Below are positions 23,701 to 31,595 of a stretch of DNA of 64,000 bases, one piece after another. The number at the start of each line of letters is the position of its first letter. Position 1 is the stretch's first letter. Under the pieces are notes generated by a model, which was not told the DNA's origin, did not search any database, and saw nothing but the letters and a program-made list of their open reading frames with translations. The position numbers were made by a program, and so were the translations under genes. This DNA is from Actinomadura pelletieri DSM 43383 (lineage in GTDB: Bacteria > Actinomycetota > Actinomycetes > Streptosporangiales > Streptosporangiaceae). The DNA lies in NCBI RefSeq assembly GCF_003634705.1, contig NZ_RBWU01000005.1:62001-126000 (forward strand), read 5' to 3'.

Positions 23701-24415
23701 CGTGGACGAGTACATCTCGTCCGGTGAGCAGAAGTGGGGTCAGCACTCCAGCGTCGTGCTGCTGCTGCCGCACGGCTACGAGGGGCAGGGCCCCGACCAC
23801 TCGTCCGCGCGGATCGAGCGTTACCTCCAGTTGTGCGCGCAGGACAACATGACGGTCGTGTACCCGACGACCCCGGCGAACTACTTCCATCTGCTGCGCT
23901 GGCAGGTGCTGTCGGGCCGGAAGAAGCCGCTGGTCGTGTTCACGCCGAAGTCGCTGCTGCGGCTGAAGGCGGCCACCTCGCCGGTGGCGCAGATCACCGG
24001 CGGCGCGTTCCAGCCGGTCATCGCGGACGCCGATCCGGCGATCGACCCGGCGAAGGTGCGGCGCGTGCTGCTCACCACCGGCAAGATCTACTACGAGGTG
24101 GCCAAGGCGCGGCAGGAGTCCGGCGCGACCGACACGGCGATCGTCCGGATCGAGCGGCTGTACCCGCCGCCGGTGGACGAGATCAGGGCGGAGCTGGCGA
24201 AGTACCCGTCGGACGTCGAGGTCGTGTGGGTGCAGGACGAGCCGGCGAACATGGGCGCCTGGCCGTTCATGGCGTTGAAGCTGCCGCACCACATCGAGGG
24301 GCTGCGGATGTCGCGGGTGTCACGCCCGGCGTCCTCGTCCCCGGCCGTGGGCTCGGCGAAGCTGCACCAGGCCGAGCAGGAGGCGTTGATCGCCCGCCTG
24401 TTCGGGCAGAAGTAG
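20708..24415 (+). CDS. kgd: multifunctional 2-oxoglutarate decarboxylase/dehydrogenase E1-E2 fusion
   Basis: A 1235-residue TCA-cycle enzyme of the actinobacterial Kgd/SucA type: it decarboxylates 2-oxoglutarate on ThDP and passes the succinyl group on. Residues 1-45 hold the FGANEWLVDELYQKY helix, then a proline/alanine-rich linker, an E2-type acyltransferase domain (about 115-350; H330 in T-Y-D-H-R-I-I-Q-G, with the usual HxxxD aspartate replaced by glutamine, as in known Kgd), then the E1 domain with A-H-R-G-R-L-N-V-L and the ThDP-binding G-D-A-A-F-A-G-Q-G region. There is no lipoyl domain, so lipoylated E2 of pyruvate dehydrogenase is the expected partner. GTG at 20708 is preferred to the TTG at 20660. 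Confidence 0.95.
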   Translation: MSTESSQTSADPKMTDFGANEWLVDELYQKYLEDPNSVDEAWWNFFADYQPDSRPTSVTPASPQAPTEGAAGKAANGTAAAPPTPQQPVKPPARPAAKREQKAEQKPAPPPVPEGAEEVRLRGVAARTASNMEASLGVPTATSVRAVPAKLLIDNRIVINNHLKRGRGGKVSFTHLIGYAIVKALAVMPEMNAAFTEVDGKPVLIRPEHVNFGLAIDLQKSDGSRQLVVPSIKAAETLDFRQFWAAYEEIVRKARGGKLTLDDFQGTTISLTNPGTIGTVHSVPRLMPGQGTIIGVGAMEYPAEFAGASSDTLSRMGISKVMTLTSTYDHRIIQGAQSGDFLRRIHELLLGADGFYDEIFEALRIPYEPVRWVKDISATHEDDVAKVARVHELIHAYRVRGHLMADTDPLEYKQRRHPDLDILKHGLTLWDLEREFATGGFGGKPTMKLREILGVLRMAYCRTVGIEYMHMQDPEERAWIQERVEVPHDKPSREEQLHVLRRLNSAEAFETFLQTKFVGQKRFSLEGGESVIPLLDAVISAAAKESLDEVVIGMAHRGRLNVLANIVGKSYGQIFGEFEGNLDPRSAQGSGDVKYHLGASGDFVADDGSKIHCELVANPSHLETVDPVLEGVVRAKQDLLDVGEAGFSVLPILVHGDAAFAGQGVVAETLNLSQLRGYRTGGTVHVIINNQVGFTTAPEYSRSSVYSTDVARMIQAPIFHVNGDDPEACARVALLAFEYRQTFKKDVVIDMVCYRRRGHNEGENPSFTQPLMYDLIDAKRSVRKLYTEALIGRGDITVEEAEQALRDYQEQLERAFTETREAVKKPLEPGSVVKPDVEESIPIDHGGAGSAIPAETVKRIIESQVSLPEGFTPHPRLQPILQRRAQMIEDDAIDWATGELLAFGSLLIDGHPVRLVGQDTRRGTFGQRHAVLVDRKTGEEYTPLKQFGHGVSKFYVHDSLLSEYAAMGFEYGYSMTRPDALVCWEAQFGDFANGAQSIVDEYISSGEQKWGQHSSVVLLLPHGYEGQGPDHSSARIERYLQLCAQDNMTVVYPTTPANYFHLLRWQVLSGRKKPLVVFTPKSLLRLKAATSPVAQITGGAFQPVIADADPAIDPAKVRRVLLTTGKIYYEVAKARQESGATDTAIVRIERLYPPPVDEIRAELAKYPSDVEVVWVQDEPANMGAWPFMALKLPHHIEGLRMSRVSRPASSSPAVGSAKLHQAEQEALIARLFGQK

Positions 24416-24433
24416 GTCCCTGGACGGTTGGAT

Positions 24434-24468
24434 CCGAGGGCTCCGGTGCGCGACACCGGGGCCCTCGG
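24434..24468 (+). terminator. hairpin terminator after kgd
   Basis: Arms CCGAGGGCTCCGGTG (24434-24448) and CACCGGGGCCCTCGG (24454-24468), one mismatch in 15, five-base loop, 18 bases after the kgd stop. No U-tract, as usual for actinomycete terminators. Confidence 0.7.
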
Positions 24469-24510
24469 CCGTCTTCGGCAGGGAATTTCGGCAGGAAAGA
24501 GAACCAGGCG

Positions 24511-24690
24511 ATGTACTTCACCGACCGGGGCATCGAGGAGCTGACGGACCGGCGCGGCGCCGAGGAGGTCAGCCTGGCGTGGCTGGCCGAGCGGCTGCGC
24601 GAGTTCGTCGACCTGAACCCCGAGTTCGAGACGCCCGTCGAGCGGCTGGCCACCTGGCTGGCCCGGCTGGACGACGACGAGGACGACTGA
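24511..24690 (+). CDS. small acidic DUF6104-type protein
   Basis: A 59-residue protein that begins M-Y-F-T-D-R-G-I-E-E-L and ends in a run of aspartate and glutamate (L-D-D-D-E-D-D). This matches the short conserved DUF6104 family found after kgd in many actinomycetes. It is mostly helical and soluble. The function is unknown; the constant position next to kgd suggests a link to that enzyme, but I cannot say what kind. Start ATG after AGGAAAGAGAACC. The kgd terminator lies between the two genes, so it may have its own promoter. Confidence 0.8.
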   Translation: MYFTDRGIEELTDRRGAEEVSLAWLAERLREFVDLNPEFETPVERLATWLARLDDDEDD

Positions 24691-24697
24691 CCCCCTA

Positions 24698-24737
24698 ACG
24701 CGATACATCTTGACTTTCGCTAAACGCGACATATCGT
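24698..24737 (+). promoter_or_regulatory. promoter with overlapping PadR-type operator
   Basis: TTGACT (24710-24715), 16 bases, TATCGT (24732-24737). The -10 lies in an imperfect palindrome ACGCGACATATCGTGT (12 of 16 symmetrical), and a related CGCGATACATC copy lies just ahead of the -35 (from about 24699). Autoregulation of the DUF4097-padR operon by the PadR protein is the likely purpose. Confidence 0.6.
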
Positions 24738-24775
24738 GTTTAGCGCAGCCGTTCAGGACGAAAGGGCAGATCGCG

Positions 24776-25600
24776 ATGTCGCGCTGGACGATCGACGAAC
24801 CCACCACCCTGGACTTCGACGGCGTGGTCGCGCTGCGGGCCACGCTGATCGCGGGGAACGTCTCCGTGCTCGCCTCCGACGAGCGGCCGGCCGTCATCAT
24901 CGGCGCTGTCGAGGGCCCTCCCCTGCTGGTCACCCATGACGCGGGCATGCTGACGATCACCCACGAGAGGGTGTGGGAGGGCGTGCTGAGCTGGCTGCGC
25001 ACCGAGCCGTGCAGCGCGACCGTCACGGTGACCGTCCCGCACGACTGCCCGGTCGGCCTGAACCTCGTGTCGGCGGACGCGGTCGTGACCGGCCTGACGT
25101 CCCGGACGTCGGTGAAGAGCGTCTCCGGCGACGTGACGCTCGACGGGGTGACGGGCGCGATCAACGCGAACACCGTCTCCGGCCGGATCGAGGCACAGGG
25201 TCTGGACGGCGCGGTCTCGTTCGTCTCGATCACCGGTGACCTGTCCCTGGCGGGCGGGACCGTCGACCGGCTGACGGCGCGGACGGTCGGTGGGCGCATC
25301 GCCGCCGACGCGGCCCTGTCCGGCGACGGCCTGGTCGAGGTCACCACCGTGTCCGGCGGGGTGGCGCTGCGGATCCCCGACTCCACCGACGCGCGGGTCG
25401 GCCTGAACTCGGCGGCCGGCAGGATCGAGACGACGTTCGTCGAACTCGACGAGCAGGAGAGCTTCGTCGCGCGCGGCCGGTCGGGGACGCTCGGGAACGG
25501 CTCGGCGCGCCTCACCGTCAACACGGTGTCCGGCTCGATCACCCTCATCGGGCGGGACGACGCCGCCCCCGACACCACCACCCCGCGAAGGGACAAGTGA
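24776..25600 (+). CDS. DUF4097 beta-strand repeat protein
   Basis: A 274-residue protein of the DUF4097 family, a right-handed beta-helix-like repeat with several S-V-S-G-D-V / N-T-V-S-G-R-I / T-V-S-G-G-V units between residues 110 and 255. No signal peptide or membrane helix is visible, so it is probably cytoplasmic or membrane-associated from inside. Such genes are regularly paired with a padR regulator, as here, seven bases downstream. The role may be a cell-envelope stress adhesin-type factor; no enzyme motif is seen. The tail T-P-R-R-D-K is charged and flexible. Confidence 0.85.
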   Translation: MSRWTIDEPTTLDFDGVVALRATLIAGNVSVLASDERPAVIIGAVEGPPLLVTHDAGMLTITHERVWEGVLSWLRTEPCSATVTVTVPHDCPVGLNLVSADAVVTGLTSRTSVKSVSGDVTLDGVTGAINANTVSGRIEAQGLDGAVSFVSITGDLSLAGGTVDRLTARTVGGRIAADAALSGDGLVEVTTVSGGVALRIPDSTDARVGLNSAAGRIETTFVELDEQESFVARGRSGTLGNGSARLTVNTVSGSITLIGRDDAAPDTTTPRRDK

Positions 25601-25607
25601 GGATCAC

Positions 25608-26336
25608 GTGAGCCCCGTTTTCGGCCACGGTCGCCTGCGGCTGTACCTGCTGAAGCTGCTGGAGGAGAGCCCGCGCCACGGGTACGAGGTGATCCGGCTT
25701 CTCCAGGACCGGTTTCTCGGGGTGTACTCGCCGTCCCCCGGCACGATCTACCCGCGGCTCGCGCGGCTGGAGTCGGACGGCCTGGTCACCCATGAGGTGA
25801 TCAAGGGCAAGAAGGTGTACTCGCTGACCGACAAGGGCCGCGAGGAGCTGGAACGCCGGATGGACGAGCTGGCCGAGCTGGAGGAGGAGATCTCCGCGTC
25901 GGCGCAGGAGTTCGCCCGCGGCGTGCAGGAGGACGTCCGGCAGACCGTCCGGTCGCTGCGCGAGGAGCTGACCCAGGCCGCCCGGACGATGCGCGCCCAG
26001 GGCAAGGCGACGTCCAAGGACGCGTGGAAGGAGACCGGCGAGCGCCAGAAGGAAGAGTGGAAACGCCACAAGGAGTACTGGCGCGAGCAGCGGCAGGCGT
26101 GGAAGGAAGAGTGGCGGCGGAACTGGGAGGACGCCTGGAAGACGGCGACCGGCACCCGCGAGGACGTCGCCCGCCTCAAGCTGGAGCGGCTGCTCCGCAC
26201 GTTCGTCGAGGACGTCCGCGAGGCCGCGACGTCGTCGGGACTGGACGACGACGGTCTCGCCGCCGCCCAGTCCCTTCTGGACGAGACCCGCGACCGGCTG
26301 CGGGCCGAGGTCTTCCACCGCACCGACCGGGACTGA
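25608..26336 (+). CDS. PadR family transcriptional regulator with long basic coiled-coil tail
   Basis: A 242-residue regulator. The winged helix (1-90) shows the PadR signature L-R-L-Y-L-L-K-L-L-E-E-S-P-R-H-G-Y-E and S-P-G-T-I-Y-P-R-L-A-R-L-E-S-D-G-L-V. The C-terminal 150 residues form an unusually long helix with tryptophan spaced at four to eight residues (KEEWKRHKEYW, AWKEEWRRNWEDAW), twice the length of typical PadR dimerisation tails. This may contact the membrane or a partner. GTG start, seven bases after the DUF4097 gene; it is likely to repress the promoter at 24698-24737. Confidence 0.88.
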   Translation: MSPVFGHGRLRLYLLKLLEESPRHGYEVIRLLQDRFLGVYSPSPGTIYPRLARLESDGLVTHEVIKGKKVYSLTDKGREELERRMDELAELEEEISASAQEFARGVQEDVRQTVRSLREELTQAARTMRAQGKATSKDAWKETGERQKEEWKRHKEYWREQRQAWKEEWRRNWEDAWKTATGTREDVARLKLERLLRTFVEDVREAATSSGLDDDGLAAAQSLLDETRDRLRAEVFHRTDRD

Positions 26337-26348
26337 CTCCGGCCGCCC

Positions 26349-27317
26349 TCAGGGCGTGAAGACGATCTTGCCGAAGAGGTCGCCCTCGGCCATCGCGGCG
26401 AATCCCTCCCGGGCCCGGCTCAGCGGCAGCGTCCGGTCGATCAGCGGCCTGGTCCCCGTCTTGACGAGGAACCGCGCCAGCCGCTCCAGCTGGTCACGCG
26501 TGCCCATCGTGGAGCCGACCACCGACAGCTGGAGGAAGAACACCCGGTTCAGCTCCGCGGGGGGTACCGGCCCGCTGGTCGCGCCGGACACCACGATCCG
26601 GCCGCCGGGGCGCAGCGACTTCAGCGAGTGCGACCAGGTCGCCTGCCCGACGGTCTCGATGACGGCGTCCACGCGCTCGGGCAGCCGCGCGCCCGTCTCG
26701 AACGCCGCGTCCGCGCCGAGTTCCAGCGCCCGCCGGCGCTTGGCCTCGCTGCGGCTGGTGGCGTAGACGCGGAGCCCGGCCGCCGACGCCAGCGCGATCG
26801 CCGCGGTCGCGACCCCGCCGCCCGCGCCCTGCACCAGCACCGACGCCCCCGGCTCCAGTTCCGCCTTGGCGAACAGCATCCGGTACGCGGTCAGCCACGC
26901 CGTGGGCAGGCAGGCCGCCTCCTCGAACGACAGTCCGGCGGGCTTCGGGACGAGGTTGCGGCGCGGCACCGCGACCTTCTCCGCCAGCGTTCCGGGGTGG
27001 ATCTCCGACAGCAGCGACCGCTTCGGGTCGAGGGTCTCGTCGCCGCCGCCCCGGTCCGGGTCGCCGATCACCGCGTGCACGATGACCTCGTTGCCGTCCT
27101 CGTCGACCCCGGCCGCGTCGCAGCCGAGGATCATCGGGAGCCGGTCGGCGGGCAGCCCGACCCCCTTGAGCGACCACAGGTCGTGATGGTTGAGGGCGGC
27201 CGCCCGCACCGTGACGGTCGTCCAGCCGTCCGGCACCTCGGGGTCGGGCCGCTCCCCGGTCGTCAGCCCGTCCAGCGGATTGTCTGCGTCGATCTGCGTA
27301 GCCGTGACAGCGAACAT
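26349..27317 (-). CDS. zinc-free MDR (quinone-oxidoreductase-like) dehydrogenase
   Basis: A 322-residue medium-chain oxidoreductase without the structural zinc cysteines. It has the N-terminal GroES-like strand block (V-R-A-A-A-L-N-H-H-D-L-W-S-L-K-G-V), the substrate loop G-C-D-A-A-G-V-D, and the nucleotide loop V-Q-G-A-G-G-G-V-A-T-A followed by S-R-S-E-A-K-R, whose serine and arginine after strand 2 predict NADPH. The substrate is unknown; quinones or enones are usual for the family. Convergent with the padR gene (12-base gap), and divergent genes upstream run in the same direction as the ABC transporter, with 49 bases to it. Confidence 0.85.
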   Translation of the reverse strand: MFAVTATQIDADNPLDGLTTGERPDPEVPDGWTTVTVRAAALNHHDLWSLKGVGLPADRLPMILGCDAAGVDEDGNEVIVHAVIGDPDRGGGDETLDPKRSLLSEIHPGTLAEKVAVPRRNLVPKPAGLSFEEAACLPTAWLTAYRMLFAKAELEPGASVLVQGAGGGVATAAIALASAAGLRVYATSRSEAKRRRALELGADAAFETGARLPERVDAVIETVGQATWSHSLKSLRPGGRIVVSGATSGPVPPAELNRVFFLQLSVVGSTMGTRDQLERLARFLVKTGTRPLIDRTLPLSRAREGFAAMAEGDLFGKIVFTP

Positions 27318-27366
27318 GGACGCACGATAGTCCTCCGTCCCATGTCCGAAATGGTCCGGCCCCCGG

Positions 27367-28149
27367 TCAGAGCACCTTGGACAGGAAATCCCGGGTGCGC
27401 TGGTGGCGCGGTTCGGTCAGGACGTCGCGGGGCGTGCCCTTCTCGACGACGACACCGCCGTCCATGAACACCAGCGAGTCGCCGACCTCACGCGCGAAGC
27501 CCATCTCGTGCGTCACCACGACCATGGTCATGCCGTCGAGCGCGAGCTGTTTCATGACCTCCAGGACCTCGCCGACCAGCTCGGGGTCCAGCGCCGAGGT
27601 CGGCTCGTCGAACAGCATCAGCGCGGGCTCCATCGCGAGCGCCCGCGCGATCGCGACCCGCTGCTGCTGCCCGCCGGACAGTTGCGCCGGGTGGCTGCCC
27701 GCCTTGTCGCCGAGGCCCACGCGCTCCAGCAGCGCCAGGGAACGCGACCTGACCTCCGCCTTCGGCTGCCGCTTCACCCGGTACGGCGCCTCCATGATGT
27801 TCTCCAGCGCCGTCATGTGCGGGAACAGGTTGAACCGCTGGAAGACCATGCCGATGTCACGGCGCTGCGCGGCCACCTCGCGATCGCGCAGTTCGTAGAG
27901 TTTGCCGCCCGACTCCCGGTAGCCGACCAGGTGGCCGTTCACCCAGAGCCGTCCCGCGTCGATCTTCTCCAGGTGGTTGATACAACGCAGGAACGTGGAC
28001 TTGCCCGACCCGGACGGTCCGACGACGCACATCACCTCGCCGGCCTTGACCTCCAGATCGATGCCGCGAAGCACGTCGAGCCGTCCGAAGCTCTTGTGCA
28101 CCGCCTCGGCCTTGACCATCAGACCGCCGGTCTCGTCCGCCGTGGTCAT
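27367..28149 (-). CDS. polar amino acid ABC transporter, ATP-binding protein
   Basis: A 260-residue GlnQ/GluA-type ATPase energising uptake of a polar or charged amino acid. Walker A is G-P-S-G-S-G-K-S-T (44-52), followed by the family-typical C-I-N-H-L-E, the signature L-S-G-G-Q-Q-Q-R, and Walker B L-M-L-F-D-E-P-T-S-A-L-D. The start ATG overlaps the permease stop by four bases (ATGA). It is the third gene of the operon binding protein - permease - ATPase, transcribed leftward. Confidence 0.95.
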   Translation of the reverse strand: MTTADETGGLMVKAEAVHKSFGRLDVLRGIDLEVKAGEVMCVVGPSGSGKSTFLRCINHLEKIDAGRLWVNGHLVGYRESGGKLYELRDREVAAQRRDIGMVFQRFNLFPHMTALENIMEAPYRVKRQPKAEVRSRSLALLERVGLGDKAGSHPAQLSGGQQQRVAIARALAMEPALMLFDEPTSALDPELVGEVLEVMKQLALDGMTMVVVTHEMGFAREVGDSLVFMDGGVVVEKGTPRDVLTEPRHQRTRDFLSKVL

Positions 28150-29135
28150 GCTCCGCCACCTCCCCCTGCGGCTCCGCCTCCGCTACCGAAGCCGAGGGCG
28201 CGCAGGGCCGTCCGCTTGTCCCTGGGCTGCTCTCCCGCGCCGCGGGCGAAGTGCCGCTCGATGAAGTACTGACCCGCCAGCAGGAAACTGGTCAGGATCA
28301 AGTACCACATGCAGGCCGCGACGAGCATCGGGAAGACGTTGAACGTCCGGGAGCCCACCGCCTGGAGTTGGAAGAACAGCTCGTTGGTGACCGGCACGAA
28401 GGCCACCAGCGAGGTGTCCTTCAGCATCGCGATGGTCTCGTTGCCGGTCGGCGGGATGATGACCCGCATCGCCTGCGGCAGGATGATCCGCCGCAGGGTC
28501 AGCGCCCGCGACATCCCGAGTGCGCCCGCGGCCTCCTCCTGGCCCGGGTCGACCGACAGGATCCCGGCCCGGACGATCTCCGCCATGTAGGCGGCCTCCG
28601 ACAGCGCGAGCGCCAGCAGACCGGCCATGAAGCCGCTCAGCAGGGTGCGCGCGTCGACGGTGAACAGCGTCCCGTCGATGTCGACGCCCATCAGGTCACC
28701 GAGCGGGCCCGCGAACGGCACGCCGCCGATGTGGTACTTCGCGTACAGGATGCCCATGTTGCCGAACAGGATCGCGAGCACCAGCCGGGGAACGGCCCGG
28801 AAGAACCACGTGTAGAGCCAGGCGACACCGCTGAGGATGGGGTTGTCCGACAGCCGCATCACGGCGAGCACCACACCGAGGAGGACGCCGATCACCATCG
28901 CCAGCACGGTCAGCGCGATGGTGGTGTAGACCCCCTCGACGATGTTCGGCCGGAAGGCGTTGTCGATGATGAACGACCACTTGAAGTTCTCGTTCGTCAC
29001 CAGCATGTTGACGAACATCGCGGCCAGGACGGCGATGACCACCACCGCCACCCAGCGGCCGGGGTGCCGGACCGGCACGGCCTTGATGGCCTCGGGCCGC
29101 GCCGGGTCCGGCGTGTCCTTGGAGAGATCGGTCAT
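28146..29135 (-). CDS. polar amino acid ABC transporter, permease
   Basis: A 329-residue HisM/GlnP-type permease. About seven hydrophobic segments can be traced, including the first at 28-47 (W-V-A-V-V-V-I-A-V-L) and the core A-L-A-L-S-E-A-A-Y-M-A-E-I-V-R-A-G-I-L-S, with the EAA loop G-Q-E-E-A-A-G-A-L-G-M-S that docks the ATPase. One permease only, so it probably forms a homodimer. The C-terminal tail is glycine/alanine-rich (GGGAAGGGG) and longer than usual. Three bases separate it from the binding-protein gene and four bases overlap the ATPase gene. Confidence 0.93.
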   Translation of the reverse strand: MTDLSKDTPDPARPEAIKAVPVRHPGRWVAVVVIAVLAAMFVNMLVTNENFKWSFIIDNAFRPNIVEGVYTTIALTVLAMVIGVLLGVVLAVMRLSDNPILSGVAWLYTWFFRAVPRLVLAILFGNMGILYAKYHIGGVPFAGPLGDLMGVDIDGTLFTVDARTLLSGFMAGLLALALSEAAYMAEIVRAGILSVDPGQEEAAGALGMSRALTLRRIILPQAMRVIIPPTGNETIAMLKDTSLVAFVPVTNELFFQLQAVGSRTFNVFPMLVAACMWYLILTSFLLAGQYFIERHFARGAGEQPRDKRTALRALGFGSGGGAAGGGGGA

Positions 29136-29138
29136 GGG

Positions 29139-30044
29139 TTACGGGTTCACGACCGAATCGTTGATCGCCCCGGCCTGGACGTTCCACTTCTCCAGGATCT
29201 TCTTGTAGGTGCCGTCGCCCTGAAGCGCCTTGGTCGCGCCCGCGATGGCCTTGGCGAACCGCGACTGCTCCTTGGCCACGACGAAGCCGTACGGGGCGGC
29301 CTCGTAGATGTCGCCGAGCAGTTCGAGCTGGCCGTTGGTCTTCTGCACCGCGTAGGCGATGATCGGCGAGTCGGCGAGCCCGGCGTCGTCCTTACCGGAC
29401 ACGACCGCCGCGGTCGCCTGGTCCTGCCCCTGGTACTGGTCGATGGTGATCGCGGGCTTCCCGGCGTCCGTGCACGCCTTCGACCGCTTCTGCACGTCCT
29501 CGACCTGGACGGTGGCCTTCTGCACGGCGACCTTCTTGCCGCACGCGTTGTCGGGCTGGATCCCCGCGGGGTTGCCCTTCTTGGTCGCCCACTGGGTGCC
29601 CGCGTTGAAGTAGCTCACCATGGTGACGGCCTGCTTGCGCTCGTCGTTGATGGTGAACGAGGAGACGCCCGCCTCGTACTTGCCGGACTGCACGCCCGGA
29701 ATGATGTCGTCGAACTTGCTGGTGACCCATTCGGTCTTGAGACCGAGCTTGGCGGCCACCGCGTCGAACAGCTCGCGGTCCCAACCGACGACGGTCTTGC
29801 CGTCGGACTCCAGGAACTCGTTGGGAGCGTAGGACGAGTCCACGCCGATCACGATCTTGCCGTCCGACTTGATCGAGTCCGGGACCATGGCGACCAGTCC
29901 CTGGTCCACGCCGCCGGAGGCGGTGATCGACGGGCCCGCACCCGTGTCGTCCTTCTTCTCGCCGCAGGCCGACAGCGCGAGCGCGCCCGTCAGCACAAGC
30001 ACGCTCGTCACGATCCCGTGACGGCGCAGAGAACCGGTGATCAC
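29139..30044 (-). CDS. polar amino acid ABC transporter, substrate-binding lipoprotein
   Basis: A 301-residue SBP_bac_3 protein. The signal peptide ends at the lipobox L-S-A-C (C27). The mature part shows the family start K-I-V-I-G-V-D-S-S-Y-A-P-N-E-F and V-V-G-W-D-R-E-L-F-D-A-V-A-A-K-L-G-L, and later G-K-D-D-A-G-L-A-D-S-P, which lines the ligand cleft. Glutamate, glutamine or arginine are the usual ligands; I cannot choose. The GTG at 30044 with AAGGGGGA upstream puts the signal peptide at the true N-terminus; longer frames add a non-signal stretch. Confidence 0.92.
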   Translation of the reverse strand: MITGSLRRHGIVTSVLVLTGALALSACGEKKDDTGAGPSITASGGVDQGLVAMVPDSIKSDGKIVIGVDSSYAPNEFLESDGKTVVGWDRELFDAVAAKLGLKTEWVTSKFDDIIPGVQSGKYEAGVSSFTINDERKQAVTMVSYFNAGTQWATKKGNPAGIQPDNACGKKVAVQKATVQVEDVQKRSKACTDAGKPAITIDQYQGQDQATAAVVSGKDDAGLADSPIIAYAVQKTNGQLELLGDIYEAAPYGFVVAKEQSRFAKAIAGATKALQGDGTYKKILEKWNVQAGAINDSVVNP

Positions 30045-30389
30045 TGGTCCCCCTTCAGGTGGTTGCGTCGGATCCGCGTAGATCCAAAGGTCAGGTGCAC
30101 ATCTTTCACCACAACTTCCTTGATCCGGATAAAGGGTGCGAAACAATAACGCAACGAGCGGGCCCCGGACCCGTGCACCAACCCCCCTTTACCCCACGGA
30201 CGGCAACCGGACGGCTACAGGTCGGCAACGCTCGCGTGACTGTCACCACCACCCCGGCCCACGGGCCCGCGACGGCGGGTATGGCACAATCGGACAACGG
30301 GTGACCCCCGTTTGTCGCACGAGATGACCACCGGGTGACCGGCCACCACACCACTCCACCTCGGCGGCGTCCAAGAGAGCCATTTCTTC
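30045..30389. other. divergent intergenic region, amino acid transporter / malic enzyme
   Basis: About 345 bases without a gene. The half next to the transporter (30060-30150) is AT-richer with A/T tracts (GATCCGGATAAAGGG, AAACAATAACG) and should hold its promoter. The half next to malic enzyme repeats GGGTGACC (30299-30306 and 30331-30338), a possible 32-base-spaced regulator site. No hairpin terminator was found. Confidence 0.45.
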
Positions 30390-31595
30390 ATGACAGGGGT
30401 CGCTGTGTCCGCTCAGCCCGTTTCCACCGATCCGTCCTCACTGGACGACGATCCGGCCTTTCCACTGCATCGCGGCGGAAAGCTGGAGATGCGCTCGACC
30501 ATCCCCGTCCGAAACAAGGACGACCTTTCCCTGGCCTACACACCCGGCGTCGCCCGCGTGTGCACGGCGATCGCCGACCGCCCGGAACTGGCGTACGACT
30601 ACACGTGGTCGTCGCGGGTCGTCGCCGTCGTCACCGACGGCACCGCCGTGCTCGGCCTCGGCGACATCGGCCCCGCCGCGTCCATGCCGGTGATGGAGGG
30701 CAAGTCCCTGCTGTTCAAGGAGTTCGCCGGGGTCGACTCCGTGCCGATCGCGCTGAGCTGCACGGGCGTCGACGAGATCGTCGACACGGTGGTCCGGATG
30801 GCGCCGAGCTTCGGCGGCATCAATCTGGAGGACATCAGCGCCCCCCGCTGCTTCGAGATCGAGGACCGGCTCCGCGCCGCGCTCGACATCCCCGTCTTCC
30901 ACGACGACCAGCACGGCACCGCGATCGTGGTGCTCGCCGCCCTCACCAACGCGGCCCGCCTGGTCGGCCGCCCGCTCTCGGACCTGCGCGCGGTCGTCGC
31001 CGGCGCGGGCGCCTCGGGCATCGCGGTCTCCCGGATCCTCATCGAGGCGGGCATCGGCGACATCGCCCTCGCCGACAGCAAGGGCATCATCTACGAGGGA
31101 CGCGACGGCCTGAACCTGCACAAGGAGCGGATCGCCGCCATCACCAACCGGTCGAAGCTGAAGGGCTCCACCGAGGAGGCGCTGCGCGGCGCGGACGTGT
31201 TCCTCGGCCTGTCCGGCAGCACCGTCCGGGAGTCGTGCATCGCCACGATGTCGGACGACGCGATCGTCTTCGCCCTCTCCAACCCCACCCCTGAGGTCCA
31301 CCCGGAGGTGGCGCGCCGGCACGCCAGGGTGGTCGCCACGGGCCGCAGCGACTATCCCAACCAGATCAACAACGTGCTGGCGTTCCCCGGCATCTTCCGC
31401 GGCGCCCTGGACGTCCGCGCCCACTCGATCACCGAGGGCATGAAGCTCGCGGCGGCGACCGCCCTCGCCGACATCGTCGGCGAGGACCTGTCCGCCGACT
31501 ACGTCATCCCCGGCCCCTTCGACGAGCGGGTGGCCCCCGCCGTCACCGAGGCCGTGGCCGAGCAGGCCCGCCGCGACGGCGTCGCCCGCGCGTGA
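30390..31595 (+). CDS. NAD(P)-dependent malic enzyme
   Basis: A 401-residue short-form bacterial malic enzyme converting malate to pyruvate and CO2. The conserved sequence S-L-A-Y-T-P-G-V-A-R-V-C lies near residue 47; F-H-D-D-Q-H-G-T-A is the metal/NAD region; the Rossmann loop is A-G-A-G-A-S-G-I-A-V; N-P-T-P-E and N-Q-I-N-N-V-L-A-F-P-G are family constants. The catalytic lysine is in V-M-E-G-K-S-L-L-F-K. Cofactor preference cannot be fixed. The last 53 bases overlap the convergent sodX gene. The GTG at 30405 is an alternative start. Confidence 0.93.
   Translation: MTGVAVSAQPVSTDPSSLDDDPAFPLHRGGKLEMRSTIPVRNKDDLSLAYTPGVARVCTAIADRPELAYDYTWSSRVVAVVTDGTAVLGLGDIGPAASMPVMEGKSLLFKEFAGVDSVPIALSCTGVDEIVDTVVRMAPSFGGINLEDISAPRCFEIEDRLRAALDIPVFHDDQHGTAIVVLAALTNAARLVGRPLSDLRAVVAGAGASGIAVSRILIEAGIGDIALADSKGIIYEGRDGLNLHKERIAAITNRSKLKGSTEEALRGADVFLGLSGSTVRESCIATMSDDAIVFALSNPTPEVHPEVARRHARVVATGRSDYPNQINNVLAFPGIFRGALDVRAHSITEGMKLAAATALADIVGEDLSADYVIPGPFDERVAPAVTEAVAEQARRDGVARA

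Noticed and set aside
20666..24292. 1208-residue minus-strand reading frame
   Set aside because: Antisense shadow of kgd produced by third-position GC bias; no motif.
28251..30149. 632-residue plus-strand reading frame
   Set aside because: Antisense to the amino acid permease and binding protein; H/D/V/G-rich pattern typical of a shadow frame.
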